Of a DNA stretch of 64,000 nt, positions 21,566-33,093 are shown piece by piece. The notes under the pieces were generated by a model. The model searched no databases. It saw nothing but the letters and a program-made list of their open reading frames with translations, and had not been told where the DNA came from. A program made the translations under genes and the position numbers. Each line of letters starts with the position of its first letter. Positions within the stretch are counted from its first letter, which is position 1. The DNA is taken from assembly GCF_048544455.1 (NCBI RefSeq), contig NC_133534.1, forward strand, positions 123,094,269 through 123,158,268. The letters are read 5' to 3'. The DNA comes from Silene latifolia (lineage: Eukaryota > Streptophyta > Magnoliopsida > Caryophyllales > Caryophyllaceae).

Positions 21566-21583
21566 CGGCAACGGCGCCATTTT
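21566..21583 (-). promoter_or_regulatory. primer-binding site, tRNA-Asp (A)
   Basis: On the minus strand TGGCGCCGTTGCCGGGGA, the exact complement of the plant tRNA-Asp(GTC) 3' end including CCA. Confidence 0.9.
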
Positions 21584-23296
21584 TGGTGCGGGTTAAAACT
21601 CGTCGTCAAAAGCTACCTAACCAAAACAATATTTATACTTTAGAAACTACTCTTAGTAAAGAGGCAAGTAAAGGTCGGATCCCAAGGGACGGGTATTGAT
21701 GTAGGATTTTCAATTGCAAATGGTTATGTCTTAGGGTGTCACAATTTGGGTTGACATAGGAGATCAACTAAACTAATTAACAATATAAAAGCAAAGTAAT
21801 AAAAACAAGCAAGGTGATTAAAATGAGATGTAAACAATTGATTAAAAGCACTAGGGTGTCATGGGTTCATAGGAGGTTCATGGGAGTTGATCATACAAAC
21901 ATGTTCTCTACTAGATGCAAGCACTTATTGTTATGATGGGATCGAGTTGGTGTATAAGCGTAAAATCCCTAAGAAGGTTTGGGTCCAGGAGCCGAATCGA
22001 TTAGATTGTACAACACCTACAAGTCGACTTAGTCCTTCCTATCCAACTATATGCATGGTCTAATGAGACTCGAGTTGGTGTATAAGCTTACAAGTCTCAT
22101 TGAAAAAATAGGTGATGGGTAAAAAATGCAAGGATTCATAGGCTCGCATTTCATCAAACATAACATGTTCATAAGTTGAAATCACAACAAGCAAGCAAAT
22201 TAATTATGAAAACATATTAGATTAAGCATGAATCAATCCCCATTTTGGTTTCCCCTAATTCCCCATTAACCCTAGTTAAGGAAACTACTCACTCATTATC
22301 AAGTTTATCATACTAACAAGGTTGTCAATCATACTAGCAAGGCAAAACATGATGAGTAAATGAAAATGATTAACAATAATTAAACAAGATTAAGAGAGAA
22401 TTATACCTATGAAGATGATTCCAAATAATAATGCAAAGAATAATAGAGGTACTTGATGATTGATGGAAGGTTATCAATCCTCCAAATAAACCCAAATAAT
22501 CTTCTAATTACCCAAAATAAATGAAGAACAATAGAGAATTTAAGAAAAGATTAAGTATTGAGATTTGTATTAAGACTAGAATAAAAGTTGATTACAAGAT
22601 TAAGAAAGTATTAAGATTGCATTAAGATTGCTTACTAATTGATTACAACTTGATGATAATCTAGGTAGTACAAAGGGGTATTTATACTAAATATTAAGTA
22701 AAAAAATTAGGGTTACTAAGGACTTAAATGACTATTAAGACCCTTAAGAAAAGTTGAGGAAGTGCTCCTCTCCAAGGAAATGAGCATTTCCGTTTTGCTA
22801 GTCCCGTATGGATATGCTCGTCCCGAGCGGCTTGAGTCTTGGCACGCTGGGTTCTGTCCTATGATCCGAGCGGATCATAGAGGAGACGCTCGGATCCTTA
22901 GACTTCAAGACGAGCGTCTTGACTGGAGGACACTCGGATGTTGGTGAAGAAAGACGCCCGGATTGGTGGCAATCCGCTCGGATCCTGGGTCAGACAGCTT
23001 CTTTTCTCTTGTTGAGGATGCAAGGATCCTTTCGTCATTGCCCATTTTACTTTATTATCTACATAGGCCTTCTAGTATCGTCTTCTCTTTGATGCTTGGT
23101 CATTAGATGCGAACAATTTAGCTCCATTTCACCATGTAAATGCAAGGTTAGCACTCCTTTCCTACCAAGGGGGACAAAACCTCAAAGAATACGCAAAATG
23201 GGAAACTAAAGATAGTAAATGACCCAATTATGCACTATAAAGCATAGGAACGAGATTAATTCGGGGACTAAATGTGCTCAAATATGAGTCACATCA
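21584..23296 (-). repeat. 5' LTR of element A
   Basis: 1713 bp. Contains the word cluster at about 22818-22985 with 24/20/24/20-bp steps, one 44-bp dimer more than the left LTR. Confidence 0.92.
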
Positions 23297-23909
23297 AGAT
23301 CACGAGGCATCGAATGAGTAATCTCAGCATTCATCCTCCTACGATAGTAGAAGACTCGCTGGGCTTCATTAGGGAGAAATTCCTCAGCAAAGTGTGCCAG
23401 CTTGTTGAAGTGATCGGTAAATTCCTGAACGAACATGTTATTTCCTTGTTTACACTCCATAAACTCATCCATCTTTTGGTGCTTCAATTATTCAGGATAG
23501 AATCTATTCTCGAGCATGGCTATGAACTCGGTCCAGCCAAACCCAGGTGCAAGTACGGCGGTAGGACCGACTATCCTCCACCAATGATCGGCCTCCTCCT
23601 GCAGATAATGGACGGCCAGATTCACCTTGCGCCGATTTGGAACCTCGCAAATCTCAAACTGCCTCTCCATCTACCTAATCCATAGCCTCAACACCTCAGG
23701 GTCAACAGTACCCTTGAAGAATGCCAGTCTGCTCTTTGTCATCTGCCCAGCAGCGTGGGAAAAACTAAACTCTTGTTGTCCACCGTTTCCTCTACCGTTA
23801 GGACCCATGTTCTCAATTCTGTTGGTCAGCTGGTTAAGCGAGTCAATGATCGCTTGGTTGATTGCATTCTGATCGGGAATTCCTCTTCCGCGTCCGCGTC
23901 CTCCAGACA
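23297..23909 (-). pseudogene. gag of element F, proximal part
   Basis: Starts MSGGRGRGRGIPDQNAINQ, typical of chromovirus Gag with a Gly/Arg-rich N-terminus. The capsid motif VLRLWIR...VHYLQEEADHWW...W..F...NRFYPE...K..EF.ECKQGNNMFVQEFTDHFNKLAHFAEEF is complete in order. In-frame TAG (near 23669) and TAA (near 23488) break it, and element A cuts it after MPRDL; the rest is at 3752-3863, where another TAG occurs. Clearly decayed and older than A. Confidence 0.85.
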
Positions 23910-24083
23910 TCTTAAAAGAAAGGTAATACATAGTAAATGCTAAGAACTGATTAGCAAGAACACATAGACTAACATCCAAGTCCTTATTGGTTTCTACCCA
24001 TCTGTCACTAAATCATTTATTTAGTCAAATCATTTATTAGGCATTTTCCTAACGATCAATGTGTTAGCGTCGGGAGCAGTGAT

Positions 24084-24096
24084 GCTCTGATACCAA
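24084..24096 (-). promoter_or_regulatory. primer-binding site, tRNA-iMet (F)
   Basis: Minus-strand TTGGTATCAGAGC next to the LTR end (...GATTACA). Confidence 0.85.
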
Positions 24097-24097
24097 C

Positions 24098-24830
24098 TGT
24101 AATCCCCTATAAAATCTACTGCCAAACAGTGGCGAAAACACTGTCGAATGGGATTAAAAACACAAAGATAAAAGTTCTACTATTATAAAATGAGAATGTA
24201 TAAAATTCTCAAGGATAAAGTTAAATGGTTAAGTCTAAACAAATGCCACTTTTATAAAAAGGGCGAAAATAAAGAAAACCTCCAAAAGTGTTCAAGACTA
24301 AACTTATAAAAGAAATCAGAAAAACAGAGTAGGATCTGCAAACTACTCGCTAGCTCACACAGAAATCCTAAACAAAGCTAACACCTGTCATGTTATAAAC
24401 ATTACAGCCACAATCAGTGGGGAGTAACTCGACATCCTCCCAGGCATATCACATGATATAAATGTTACAGCATCAATAATATATCAAAAATAGATTTAAA
24501 TATCAAAACTTATGTAACGAAAAATAAATTACGAAACTCACGCTTAAGTTAAATGTGTTGCATGCTTAAAAGCAAAAATTACTCAAATGACATAATGGAA
24601 ATAATATAGTTCAGGCTAGATTTTCACTTTACCTTTACTTCTTGACACCGCAGCATCTTACACTAGTTTTGGTAACCCAGTATCACGCAAAGGTGACCAA
24701 TTCCAAGTCCACTCACTAGACAACACGCTATAATAGGACACGTCTTACCACGCAGTGCGAAGTCCTAGTCTAAATATATGTACATGACTCTACGACAATC
24801 TGTACCGCCTGCAGGATACCCAATCCTATA
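24098..24830 (-). repeat. 5' LTR of F, inner part
   Basis: 733 bp from the LTR inner end (minus-strand ...GGGGATTACA) to the solo LTR insertion. Continues beyond 26146. Confidence 0.75.
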
Positions 24831-26141
24831 TGTAATACCACGGTTTTCTAAGTCTGTTACTCGGCCGAATATGGCTTACTCGGCCGAGTAAGTGTGTCGT
24901 GTGTTTCTGGACAGTTTACTGCCCAAGAATACTCGGCCGAGTATGGGAATACTCGACCGAGTAGAGGATACTCAGCCGAGTATACCCTATACTCGATCGA
25001 GTATCCGGTCTGACGGGTGATAATTCCGCGGTTTGAATTAGAAAGGATTAGAGTTATTTAAGACGCGTTTTACAGTTTCTAATCACTTTTACAAAACCTA
25101 AGCAATACAACGTAACTCTAATCCTCTCCAATCTCTCTCTCTCTCAAGTGCGCGGATCGTTCGTAAGTCTAGTTCATCTTTCATTGCGTCGATTATGTCG
25201 GTAAGCTTTTGATTTCATATGTTCTATTGATTTATCTTTTAGGGCTTTGCCCTAATTTGTAATTTGGGGGAAAGGGTTTTTGCATATGGTAATTGGAATT
25301 ATGTGATTGTTGTTAGGTGAGGACTTTGTAGAGGAGCCATTCTAGCTGGCTTGTGTATCTCATTGCAGTTTGTGTTAAGGTAGCGTTTCCCTACTCGGTT
25401 TACTGTTAATTAATTTAAGATTGTATTATGATTGTTGTACGATTAATATTGTGATTATCTGCTGATTGTTGAATTGGAGTTGGGTGTTGGAGTTGTGATG
25501 GTTGATGGTGATGTTCGCAAGGTGCGTCCTCGACTGAGTGGAGTCACTTGCGGGAGTGGCTTCACGCTCTAGTTTCGCCCTCTGTGGAACCCGCCACAGG
25601 AGGGGATTTGCACATTAATGAATAGGGTTATCGCTCGTTGATGAGCGGGGGCTTAGGTGGGTACGGTTGCGGTCCCCCACTGGCAGGGTTACACACTTTA
25701 TTTTGTAGTCAGTTACATGTTTTGATTGGGAGTTGGAGGTGGATGATGATCAGTTGTTATCTTTTCGTACTTGTATTATTTTGATTATGCAGTTTAACTG
25801 ACCCCGTTGTTGTTTTATAAAATCTGTGGTGATCCATTTGGGGATGGTGAACAGATTGTGACAGATGATGATGTTTACTAGCTTGGGGACGAGATGGGGA
25901 GTCATCACTCGAGTATAGCTTCCGTTGTCATGAGATTTATCATTCAGTTTTAGTTGTTGAACATTAGTAACCTTTATTTTGGTTTTGGATTTTGGAACAT
26001 GTAAACATTATTCAGTTATACTTTAATAATTGCGTTTTGGATTGGTAACTTTGATATACTAACCTCGGGCAACCGAGATGGTGACGGTCTCTCATGCTAG
26101 GGTGGTCCTGGTAAGGCACCTTTGTATGTGAGGGTGTCACA
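24831..26141 (+). repeat. solo chromovirus LTR S
   Basis: 1311 bp, TGTAATACCAC...GTGTCACA, same family as the G LTR. No internal sequence on either side. Flanks are CTATA (24826-24830) and ATATA (26142-26146), a TSD with one mismatch. Best read as a solo LTR left by recombination between the two LTRs of a full element. Confidence 0.85.
24858..25005 (+). repeat. phased CTCGGCCGAG array in S
   Basis: Six words: three CTCGGCCGA(G/A), one CTCGACCGAG, one CTCAGCCGAG and one CTCGATCGAG. The last four are at steps of 20, 19 and 21 bp. Same location in the LTR as the CGATCG array of G. Confidence 0.88.
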
Positions 26142-26146
26142 ATATA

Positions 26147-27416
26147 GCTGTATATGAACTTGTATGCCTTAGTTCATTATTCTTTGCCCTTACTTTAATT
26201 ATTCCAAACTTAAAAAAATATCCCAGAGATAATATCTTATTCAAAGTATATCATTTCAAAGGCTCGTAAGTGAACTACACATTTATTTCTTCAAAACAGG
26301 AAGTTTAAACTTCACTTCTAATAGTGTAAAATTAATTCAAGGACTTTAAAATAGATAAGCCACTGTAATTAAAACTTAAAACTATCAAATGAATTAAGAT
26401 ACTTTAGTAAAGATATATTATTTAGGCCTTAATGAGACGGAGTTCTAAAGAGCAGCACCGTAAAATTCATAATTAAATACAAAAAACTCTAAATGGCGTA
26501 AGGAAAATTTTCATAGTTTCCAGTAGCTCTTAGCTACAACTTTCATGTTATAATCCACTTCAAAGGACGAAATTATTAGGGGTCTAAAAATTCATTTCTA
26601 AAAACTATCAGAAAACGTCACCCATAATGTTTCAGTTCATAAATCCACTTTTAGAAAACATTTTAAGGCAAGGAAAAATTTTAAACATCCCTTTTAAGCC
26701 AAAACCCTTTAAATGCACTCAGAATACCATTATAATGCCCATATGTATGTTTGTATCATATACGTGATCACCATTTTGTAAACGAAACTATTACGAAATT
26801 TTGTAAAATAAAATCCTTTTCAAAATGTAAACATTTTCAAAAGCGCAAAATAAGCCGAAACTTTGTCCAAATGTCGAACCCATTTCAAAACCCGTGAAAA
26901 AAAAAACGTTTTAAATCAAAATATTTTCAAACCATGTAAATGTAAATATGTAAATTCAATTGGGCTAAGTTAGAGTCAAAGTTCAAACCGACTATGTCCT
27001 AGTCGGAACTCTGTCAGGTTATAAACCCGTCTTCCTTTACATTTTGGGTCTTTTCAAATTCCAGTCAAGTCCTAAGGCGTCACGCCATCATTTTGGACCC
27101 CCATACCCCAATTCAGTTAGGATCTAAACATTTCCGACACCTCGACTCACACATTCGAGTCAACATGTTTAATTCTCCTAGTGTCACGTGCGGGTACACA
27201 CATACCCAAACCTCGAGTCAAGTCTGTCCTAAACCCACGCCATAGAATCACGTTAACTGTAATCCCGTCAATAAGGTCAACTGTATGAATGTCACTCTAT
27301 CAAAGTCAACACTCGATTCTAAAATTAAAGTCAAGCACCGTGAATTCAAACACGAGAAGTCGTTCACGACATTTCACGAATTCACAAGTCAAGTCTAGAT
27401 TTGTCGTCTTATCCTC
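26147..27416. other. F LTR remainder and D leader, boundary unresolved
   Basis: AT-rich, no ORF. From about 26990 it resembles the segment before gag in E (48985-49080: a stretch ending TTTACATTTTGGGTC here, CTACATTATGGGTC there). Before that it cannot be assigned with certainty to F or D. Confidence 0.5.
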
Positions 27417-29295
27417 GTGATTACTTGTCCCTTCCTGTGTTCGTTGCTTATCGTCTTATACGCGTCATTTCTGTCGAGTAGGAATCCAGCAAGTTCCGTC
27501 AGTCAGCAAAGTCACGAAGCAGTTCAAGCCACATTCACCGTGTCTCTCAAAGACATTTATGCCACGGTCCTACGAGTTCAAGCTACAGTGGAAAATTTGA
27601 GCATTCGCGTCCTCACCCTTGAAAATGGGATGGTGGAAAAGAACACGCCGCCTAGACAAACCTCTAGTCTAGGTCGTCTGAAGGGTGTTTTCTGATTTAG
27701 GCATGTCGTATGCCGATGCTTTGAAGAGACTCTCTGCCCAAGGCAAGCTACATCCAATAGGTCCCGACTCCGGGTCCACCTTTAGAGAAGTAGGTGAACC
27801 TCTGGAAGGGCAACAAGTACTGCCTATATCACCAAGGTAGAGGACATGATATAGAAGAGTGTTTTCTCTTGAAACACACCATCCAAGATATGATCAAAGA
27901 GGGCAAGCTTCCAGTACCACCTCTGTCGAGCAATTCGAGAGGATCAACCCTCTTGGGTCTAGCAGCACTAAACATGAGGAAGAATCATCCCTAGACAATT
28001 CTCATCTCCTCGATCCTCGTGACGACAAAGAAATCAATGTCCTCGAAGACGACGATATCCAAATTAGAATGCTCATGCTTTCCATTACCTTCAACAATAA
28101 ATTTTCCAAGTTAGAAGGAGCTATTGATAACCTAAACTCTCGGCTTACCAACATAGAAAATCAGTTTGCTGAAATGAGTAAGAAGTTTGAGGCCCAACCT
28201 CTCAAGATGAAAAGTGTCCTGACAAATCCTCAACCTGACAGTCCTAAAGCAATAAGCGAGCAATCTATTCCTAGTTCTTCGCATCCAGGGATCAAGATCA
28301 ACAAAGGCAACCTCACGGAGCCTTCGTCAAAGAAACCTAACAACTTTCCCAGGTCATTCACAAGTCTAGGCATACCTTATGCCCTGGCCTTAAACAAATT
28401 ATCTTCTCTAGGTCTTCTTCAACCAATAGGGCCTAGCCCAGACCCACAAAGGAAATCAAAATTTTGGGATGGCAATTCGTATTGTCAGTACCATAGGGGT
28501 GGGGGGCATGATACCGAAGATTGCTATAAACTCAAGCATGTCATACAAGATGGGATTGAGGATGGTAGGATTTCTGTCTCGCTACTAACTACTTCGGATA
28601 CAGAAACTAAGAGACCTTATAGGGAGTTCAACATCACGGATGATCAAGAAGATGAACGATCCACCAATCATTTGGTTAAAAGAAGGAAAACAGACTCACA
28701 AATACCCAACAATCAAACAATCCACATTACCGACGTAAAGGTTATAGAACCTTCACCGGAAAGAGGAACTCGGCATTCAAGGTCATTCTCCAATTTAGGC
28801 ATGCCTTATACGATCGCCTTTAAAAGACTCTTTGCCAAAAGACTGATCCAACCGATCGGTCCAACCCCAGACCCTAAGTACGAGAGGAGAGTTTTCTTCT
28901 GGGACGGTTCTCAATATTGTTTATTCCATAGGGGTAATGGACATGACACTGAAGTATGTTCCAAACTCAAAAATACCATCCACTATATGCTCAATCGCGG
29001 CAAGATATATTTATCGACCCTCAGTCCTTTAAGAGAAAAGAACGACCCTCATGGGTGTCTTACTCTTCAAAGACAGGAAGGTCTCCTGGGCCTTTACCCT
29101 TCTAGTACCCCAAACAACGAGGACAGGGTGCTCAAATCGTTCAACGATCAAGATCGGACGTTCAAGCTACCAGATGCTGAAAGAGGATCCCCCGAACATA
29201 ACAATGATGATTATGAGTCTGGATCTAAGATCGAGTCAAAGTCCGAGTCCGAGTCCGAGTCCGAGTTCGAGTCCGAGTCCGAGTCCGAGTCTTAG
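27417..29295 (+). pseudogene. gag-like ORF of D with three CX2HX4HX4C modules
   Basis: Nucleic-acid-binding part of a Tat/Ogre-type Gag without a recognisable capsid domain. Module 1: KYCLYHQGRGHDIEEC (27815-27862). Module 2: SYCQYHRGGGHDTEDC (about 28477-28524). Module 3: QYCLFHRGNGHDTEVC (about 28912-28959). Each is preceded by an (L)G(M/I)(P/S)YA..L..L...G..(Q/H)PIGP phrase and followed by LKHxIQDxI. Between modules 1 and 2 is EESSLDNSHLL and a coiled coil (SITFNNKFSKLEGAIDNLNSRLTNIENQF). The tail is a run of Glu-Ser from a GAGTCC repeat. Frameshifts lie near 27690, 27790 and 27930; from 27930 to the end it is open. The first frame begins with GTG, not ATG, so the true start is unclear. 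Confidence 0.75.
29230..29295 (+). repeat. GAGTCC hexanucleotide repeat
   Basis: About nine GAGTCC units with a GAGTTC variant, encoding the Glu-Ser tail and ending in TAG. E has only the remnant TCTGAGTCCGAGTCT at about 51141-51155. Confidence 0.85.
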
Positions 29296-31640
29296 GCTTT
29301 CTATCCCATAATTATTTTAGTATCTTTCTTTGTGTCCATTTCCATTCCTAGTGACAACCTGGGGGCTGTCCCACGAGTCACATGTCTTCTCGAGTCTACA
29401 CATTTATTATTCATTTCAATAAAAGTACACTTTTCAATCTACATATTCTATCCTATCTCTTCCTTTACCCTTTTCCTGTGACAACAAGAGTTGATTTGAG
29501 ACATTTTAAAATTAACAATGCATGCCGAGTCAATGTGAGTACACTTAAACAATGTTCCATTCCAAGTTGTAGAGGACCCGAAACTCCGTGTCCATTTTCT
29601 TACCTATTCCATGTCTGGCAATAGAAACCCTTGCTATAACCCTAGTTTAGGACGAGCATATCTCAAGAGATTCTAGGACGAATCCAGACCATCTCCTTGT
29701 TAACAATCCAAGACGGAAGGCAAGCCCATTCCCCACAATAAACAACCCGTGTTACTAAAGATCAACCCGTTTCACACCAAAGGTGCTAGTCTGACCCAAA
29801 TCCACGGTAGCAAGCAAATCCAAGACGGTACAAGCCATGATCAAAGACAAAGGCTCAATCAAGTGAAATGACCAAGATTAAAGGCCGCAGTTATGCCTGT
29901 AATCCAAGACAAAAGAGTCAAAAGACGAGGCTCAATCAGCAAGTCAATGCCGATATCCAAACTTGAAGTTATCTTCAAAAATCTGAGTAAAAAGCTGAGA
30001 TATATTCTAGACCAAGAATCTGAGTCTGAATCAAGAACGAACCTGAAATCAAATGTTGAACAGAATAATGCTGAAGTCTATATAGAATTAAGACATCGAT
30101 GAAGATGGTCAGCTAGCACCCTCACTTAGCCCATCACACACCCTAAGTCCTTCTCGAGACCGTTACAGGGAGATAGTTAGGAATTTTGAGAATCCTCTCA
30201 AGCTCGTCAAGTATACCCATCCTTTAGAGCCAAGACATGGAAACTTGATCCCACGTCATTTTAACCTACCTTTATGTGCTCAAGCTACATTGAGCCAGGA
30301 GACTCCATTTCCAAGCCATATTACAAGCCATAATCCCATAAAGCCTTAACTCCACAAAATCAAGCTCCAGAGATTTGTTAATCAAAGCCTCTTATTTCCA
30401 AGCTCCACATTCCAAAGATCCAATCCGGTTTCACTTTGACCCAGACACAGAGTCTTCGGATACTTTGCTACCTGGGACGAGAAGAACCCATATCATCCTT
30501 AGGGTCCACTTTCGAGTGCTCTCACACGACAAGGAAAGTTTTACAAACTTAGTTATACCTCTTTGGTCTATGATCAGAGGGAGTTATCTCAAATTGATTC
30601 TTCGAGTCACCAAAGGAATATACCCTTGTGACCCATGCACTTTAAGGCCCTGACAACATAGCTTAGGCACACACCAGAACTACGATCTGGTTTGATTTCA
30701 CCTCTTCAGGTGGATACGTAGGCAGTCCTTTCTTACACAAGAAGGTTACAACCACAACACCCAAATAAATTTAACCAAACCTGAACTACGATCTGGTTTG
30801 ATTTCACTTCACGTGAATACGTAGGCAGTCCTTGTGGACACAACCATCCCAACCATCAACATTCAACCCCATTACACAACCATCCCAGCCATCAAACTTC
30901 CAACCTAAATTACCATCCTAAACATAACCATCCATTTTTACCTCTTTACTGGGGGCTCCTTCTTGTCGTCCAGACTCCTTTTTACCAAAGTCTAGTGTCA
31001 TCTTCTCATCCTAGGGGCTTCTCTTCCGAGATGTAACCATCCCTTTATTCCTCTCTCATTTGGGTCGAGCTAGTGCTCGGTCCGGACAATGACAAAGGTC
31101 GTAGATCAATTCTTCAAGTTATCGTGCCTCAAGAGGGGTCTCTTTTACAGCAAGCGGCAGCAAAGGATGTCCGAGTAAACAGTTGATCCATGGCTCATGC
31201 CTTGCCTTTATATGCCCCCATCTTTCTTGCAATTCTTCTACCTTTGGAACTGATACGCGTTGTCACCCATACTTGGCTAAGGGTTGCGCATGCTTAGACA
31301 AAGTCTGTCAGAGTCATCCTTATGTTGCGTAGGTTGGTTCTATGTCTATATTCCGTCTACATTTCGCGTCCATATAAGGTCTGCGTCAGCGTCATATCAT
31401 GTGACTAAAGCCCATTGAATATGCATAACGCATTACAAACGATAAATTTCTTTGAGCAAGTTTTAAACAACTTTTATAAAGAAACAACTTTTGCAAAACC
31501 TATGTGCTTCCTCATTTGAGGTCCATTTGCTTACGTGCATATGTGTTTATGTGCTATTTTTCCTATTAGATCGCGTTCTTGTGTGGCTACTAACCATGCA
31601 GGTAAGTATGAGAAGCAGTGCTCGCTCCAACTACGGGCTT
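29296..31640 (+). other. 3' non-coding region of D, proximal part
   Basis: No supported gene. Contains a block shared with E (30366-30660 vs 53048-53600) and two copies of the CTACG...CGTAG hairpin (30675-30728, 30781-30831). Confidence 0.65.
30675..30831 (+). repeat. two CTACG/CGTAG hairpin motifs in D
   Basis: Each is GAACTACGATCTGGTTTGAT + inner hairpin + ATACGTAGGCAGTCC. The inner stem is TTCACCT/AGGTGGA in the first copy and TTCAC/GTGAA in the second. Confidence 0.85.
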
Positions 31641-31649
31641 CGCTCAAAT

Positions 31650-32125
31650 CGTCAATATATGTCCCCAGCGCAGCAGTATTTTGCAGTATTGCTCAAGGTT
31701 TCTTCCATGATGATCAAGATGTTCCTAGTCGTCAATATACGTCCCCAGCGCAGCAGTATTTTGCAGTATTGCTCAAGGTTTCTTCTATGACGATCAAGAT
31801 GTTCCTAGTCGTCAATATATGTCCCCAGCGCAGCGGTATTTTACTGTATTTCTCACTCAAGATTTCTCCCATGACGATCAAGATGTTCCTAATCGTCAAT
31901 ATTTTCCCAGCAAGAGTTTGCTTGAGGACAGAGACAGGCGGAATCCCCAGAGTCGTCGATATTTTCCCCAGCGAGAGTTTGCCTGAGGACAGAGACAGGC
32001 AGATTCGCCAGAGTCGTCGATATTTTCCCCAGCGAGAGTTTGCTTGAGGACAGAGACAAGCAGATTCCTCAAAGTCATCGATACGTTCCCCCAGTTAGAT
32101 TTTGCTTGAGGACAGAGACAAGCAG
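31650..32125 (+). repeat. two adjacent tandem arrays in D 3' region
   Basis: First array (31650-31895): three copies of a ~80-bp unit with CCCCAGCGCAGCAGTATTTT and GATCAAGATGTTCCTA. Second array (31895-32125): four copies of a ~63-bp unit with TCGATATTTTCCCCAGCGAG and a TTTGCYTGAGGACAGAGACA hairpin. Confidence 0.85.
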
Positions 32126-32311
32126 ATGCCCCATGTACGATTTCTTCTTATGGCTGGCGAGCTTCCTTACGTAGTCTAATGGACTTTAAATGACCCTCCC
32201 CGCACGACGACAGGTCCTTGGTTCAGACCCCTTGAGCCACCTCGCGTCGCCATAGTCTTCAGGTTGTAATCTTCGATTGACCTGAGGGCTATACTTTGAC
32301 TTTCGCCTTGT

Positions 32312-32337
32312 CCAAGCCTCAGTCAAAGTGGGGGCTC
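32312..32337 (+). other. polypurine tract of D
   Basis: AGTCAAAGTGGGGGCTC directly before the LTR. CTTTGACT (from 32295) can pair with AGTCAAAG, placing a hairpin against the polypurine tract. Confidence 0.7.
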
Positions 32338-33084
32338 TGTAGATACCTCGTTTCTGCACCTCCCACCAAACACCCAGTGATGATTGGGCCGCATGTTAAG
32401 CATATGTCGCGATTTTATGACGTTTTGTAAATCGGTTAATAAAAGGTAACTCGTACACTTGTGTCTACCCCTTGGTTGTCATCTAGGTGTCATTACGGTC
32501 GTTTTGGCAATAATTAGAGTACATTTGGAGTCCGGATCAAAAACCGTCTTCATTTCTTAAAACCGTCAAATCCCGAGTCAAAAAAGCAATGTGCTTGTCT
32601 ACCTAAGGTTAGGATGTCATAAAATGTTGTGAGTATATCTCATTTTGAGTCCCATGTCATTTCTTTGGGCTAACCTTAAAGCGTACATAACAAAATGTGC
32701 ATTTCATTTAGCTAAAATGACAACCCGATATTTAGGCCCATTTTACGAGGTGATAACGACTTTTTTGGGTCTTTCCTATTTCTCATAAAGCTCTAGAGCT
32801 TTGTCTTTGCTTTCCAATGCCACCGAAATCACCTTAATCCGAGTCTTGTAGAGAAAGTTATGCCTACAATACGACACGCTGTCAAAAGCGTTTTCTCGCG
32901 CAGAAGAATACTACCCGAGAAAGGACGCAGTAAGTGCTGCGCCTCTTCTAAGGAGCGCAACACCTACTGCGCCTTTTCTCAGGGCTTTCTTTTCGTCCAA
33001 GTTTCCGTGTTTCAACCTAAGTCGGTTGTTTCCGGATCTTTCCTTCCGTATCCTATTCTTACCATAATTCCTCCGTGTGATTAG

Positions 33085-33093
33085 TATAAATAG
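33085..33093 (+). promoter_or_regulatory. TATA box in D LTR
   Basis: TATAAATAG followed by a GC-richer stretch; same relative place as TATAAATA at 44775 in E. Confidence 0.6.

Larger units (their letters stand above)
3864..23296 (-). mobile_element. Athila-type Ty3/gypsy element A (non-autonomous, with two later insertions)
   Basis: Full element with LTRs 3864-5560 and 21584-23296 and a perfect TSD AGATC (3859-3863, 23297-23301). Removing insertions G and B leaves about 11.1 kb, usual for Athila. Order on the minus strand: 5' LTR, tRNA-Asp primer site, gag, protease, an array of CGAGCG words, an Athila ORF1-type gene, a long 3' region, polypurine tract, 3' LTR. No RT, RNase H or integrase is present between protease (ends 18727) and the ORF1-type gene (starts 17539); that gap is only about 1.2 kb. 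It would therefore depend on trans-acting enzymes. Confidence 0.93.
23297..26146 (-). mobile_element. chromovirus-like Ty3/gypsy element F, 5' part (right edge uncertain)
   Basis: Older minus-strand element that received A, copia-1 and solo LTR S. Visible parts: gag (23297-23909, plus 3752-3863 beyond A), a 175-bp leader, a tRNA-iMet primer site (24084-24096) and the 5' LTR from 24098. S interrupts the LTR at 24831-26141. F's LTR continues past 26146, but its outer end cannot be placed; it lies before about 26.9 kb, where D sequence begins. Confidence 0.75.

Noticed and set aside
31590..31612. CTAACCATGCAG|GTAAGT in D and CTAACCATGCAG|GTAATC in E as splice signals
   Set aside because: Conserved, and looks like branch point plus junction, but the branch-like motif is too close to CAG and no ORF is joined by using it.
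31535..32047. 170-codon reading in D 3' region
   Set aside because: Covers two tandem arrays with different periods; no domain and no conservation in E.
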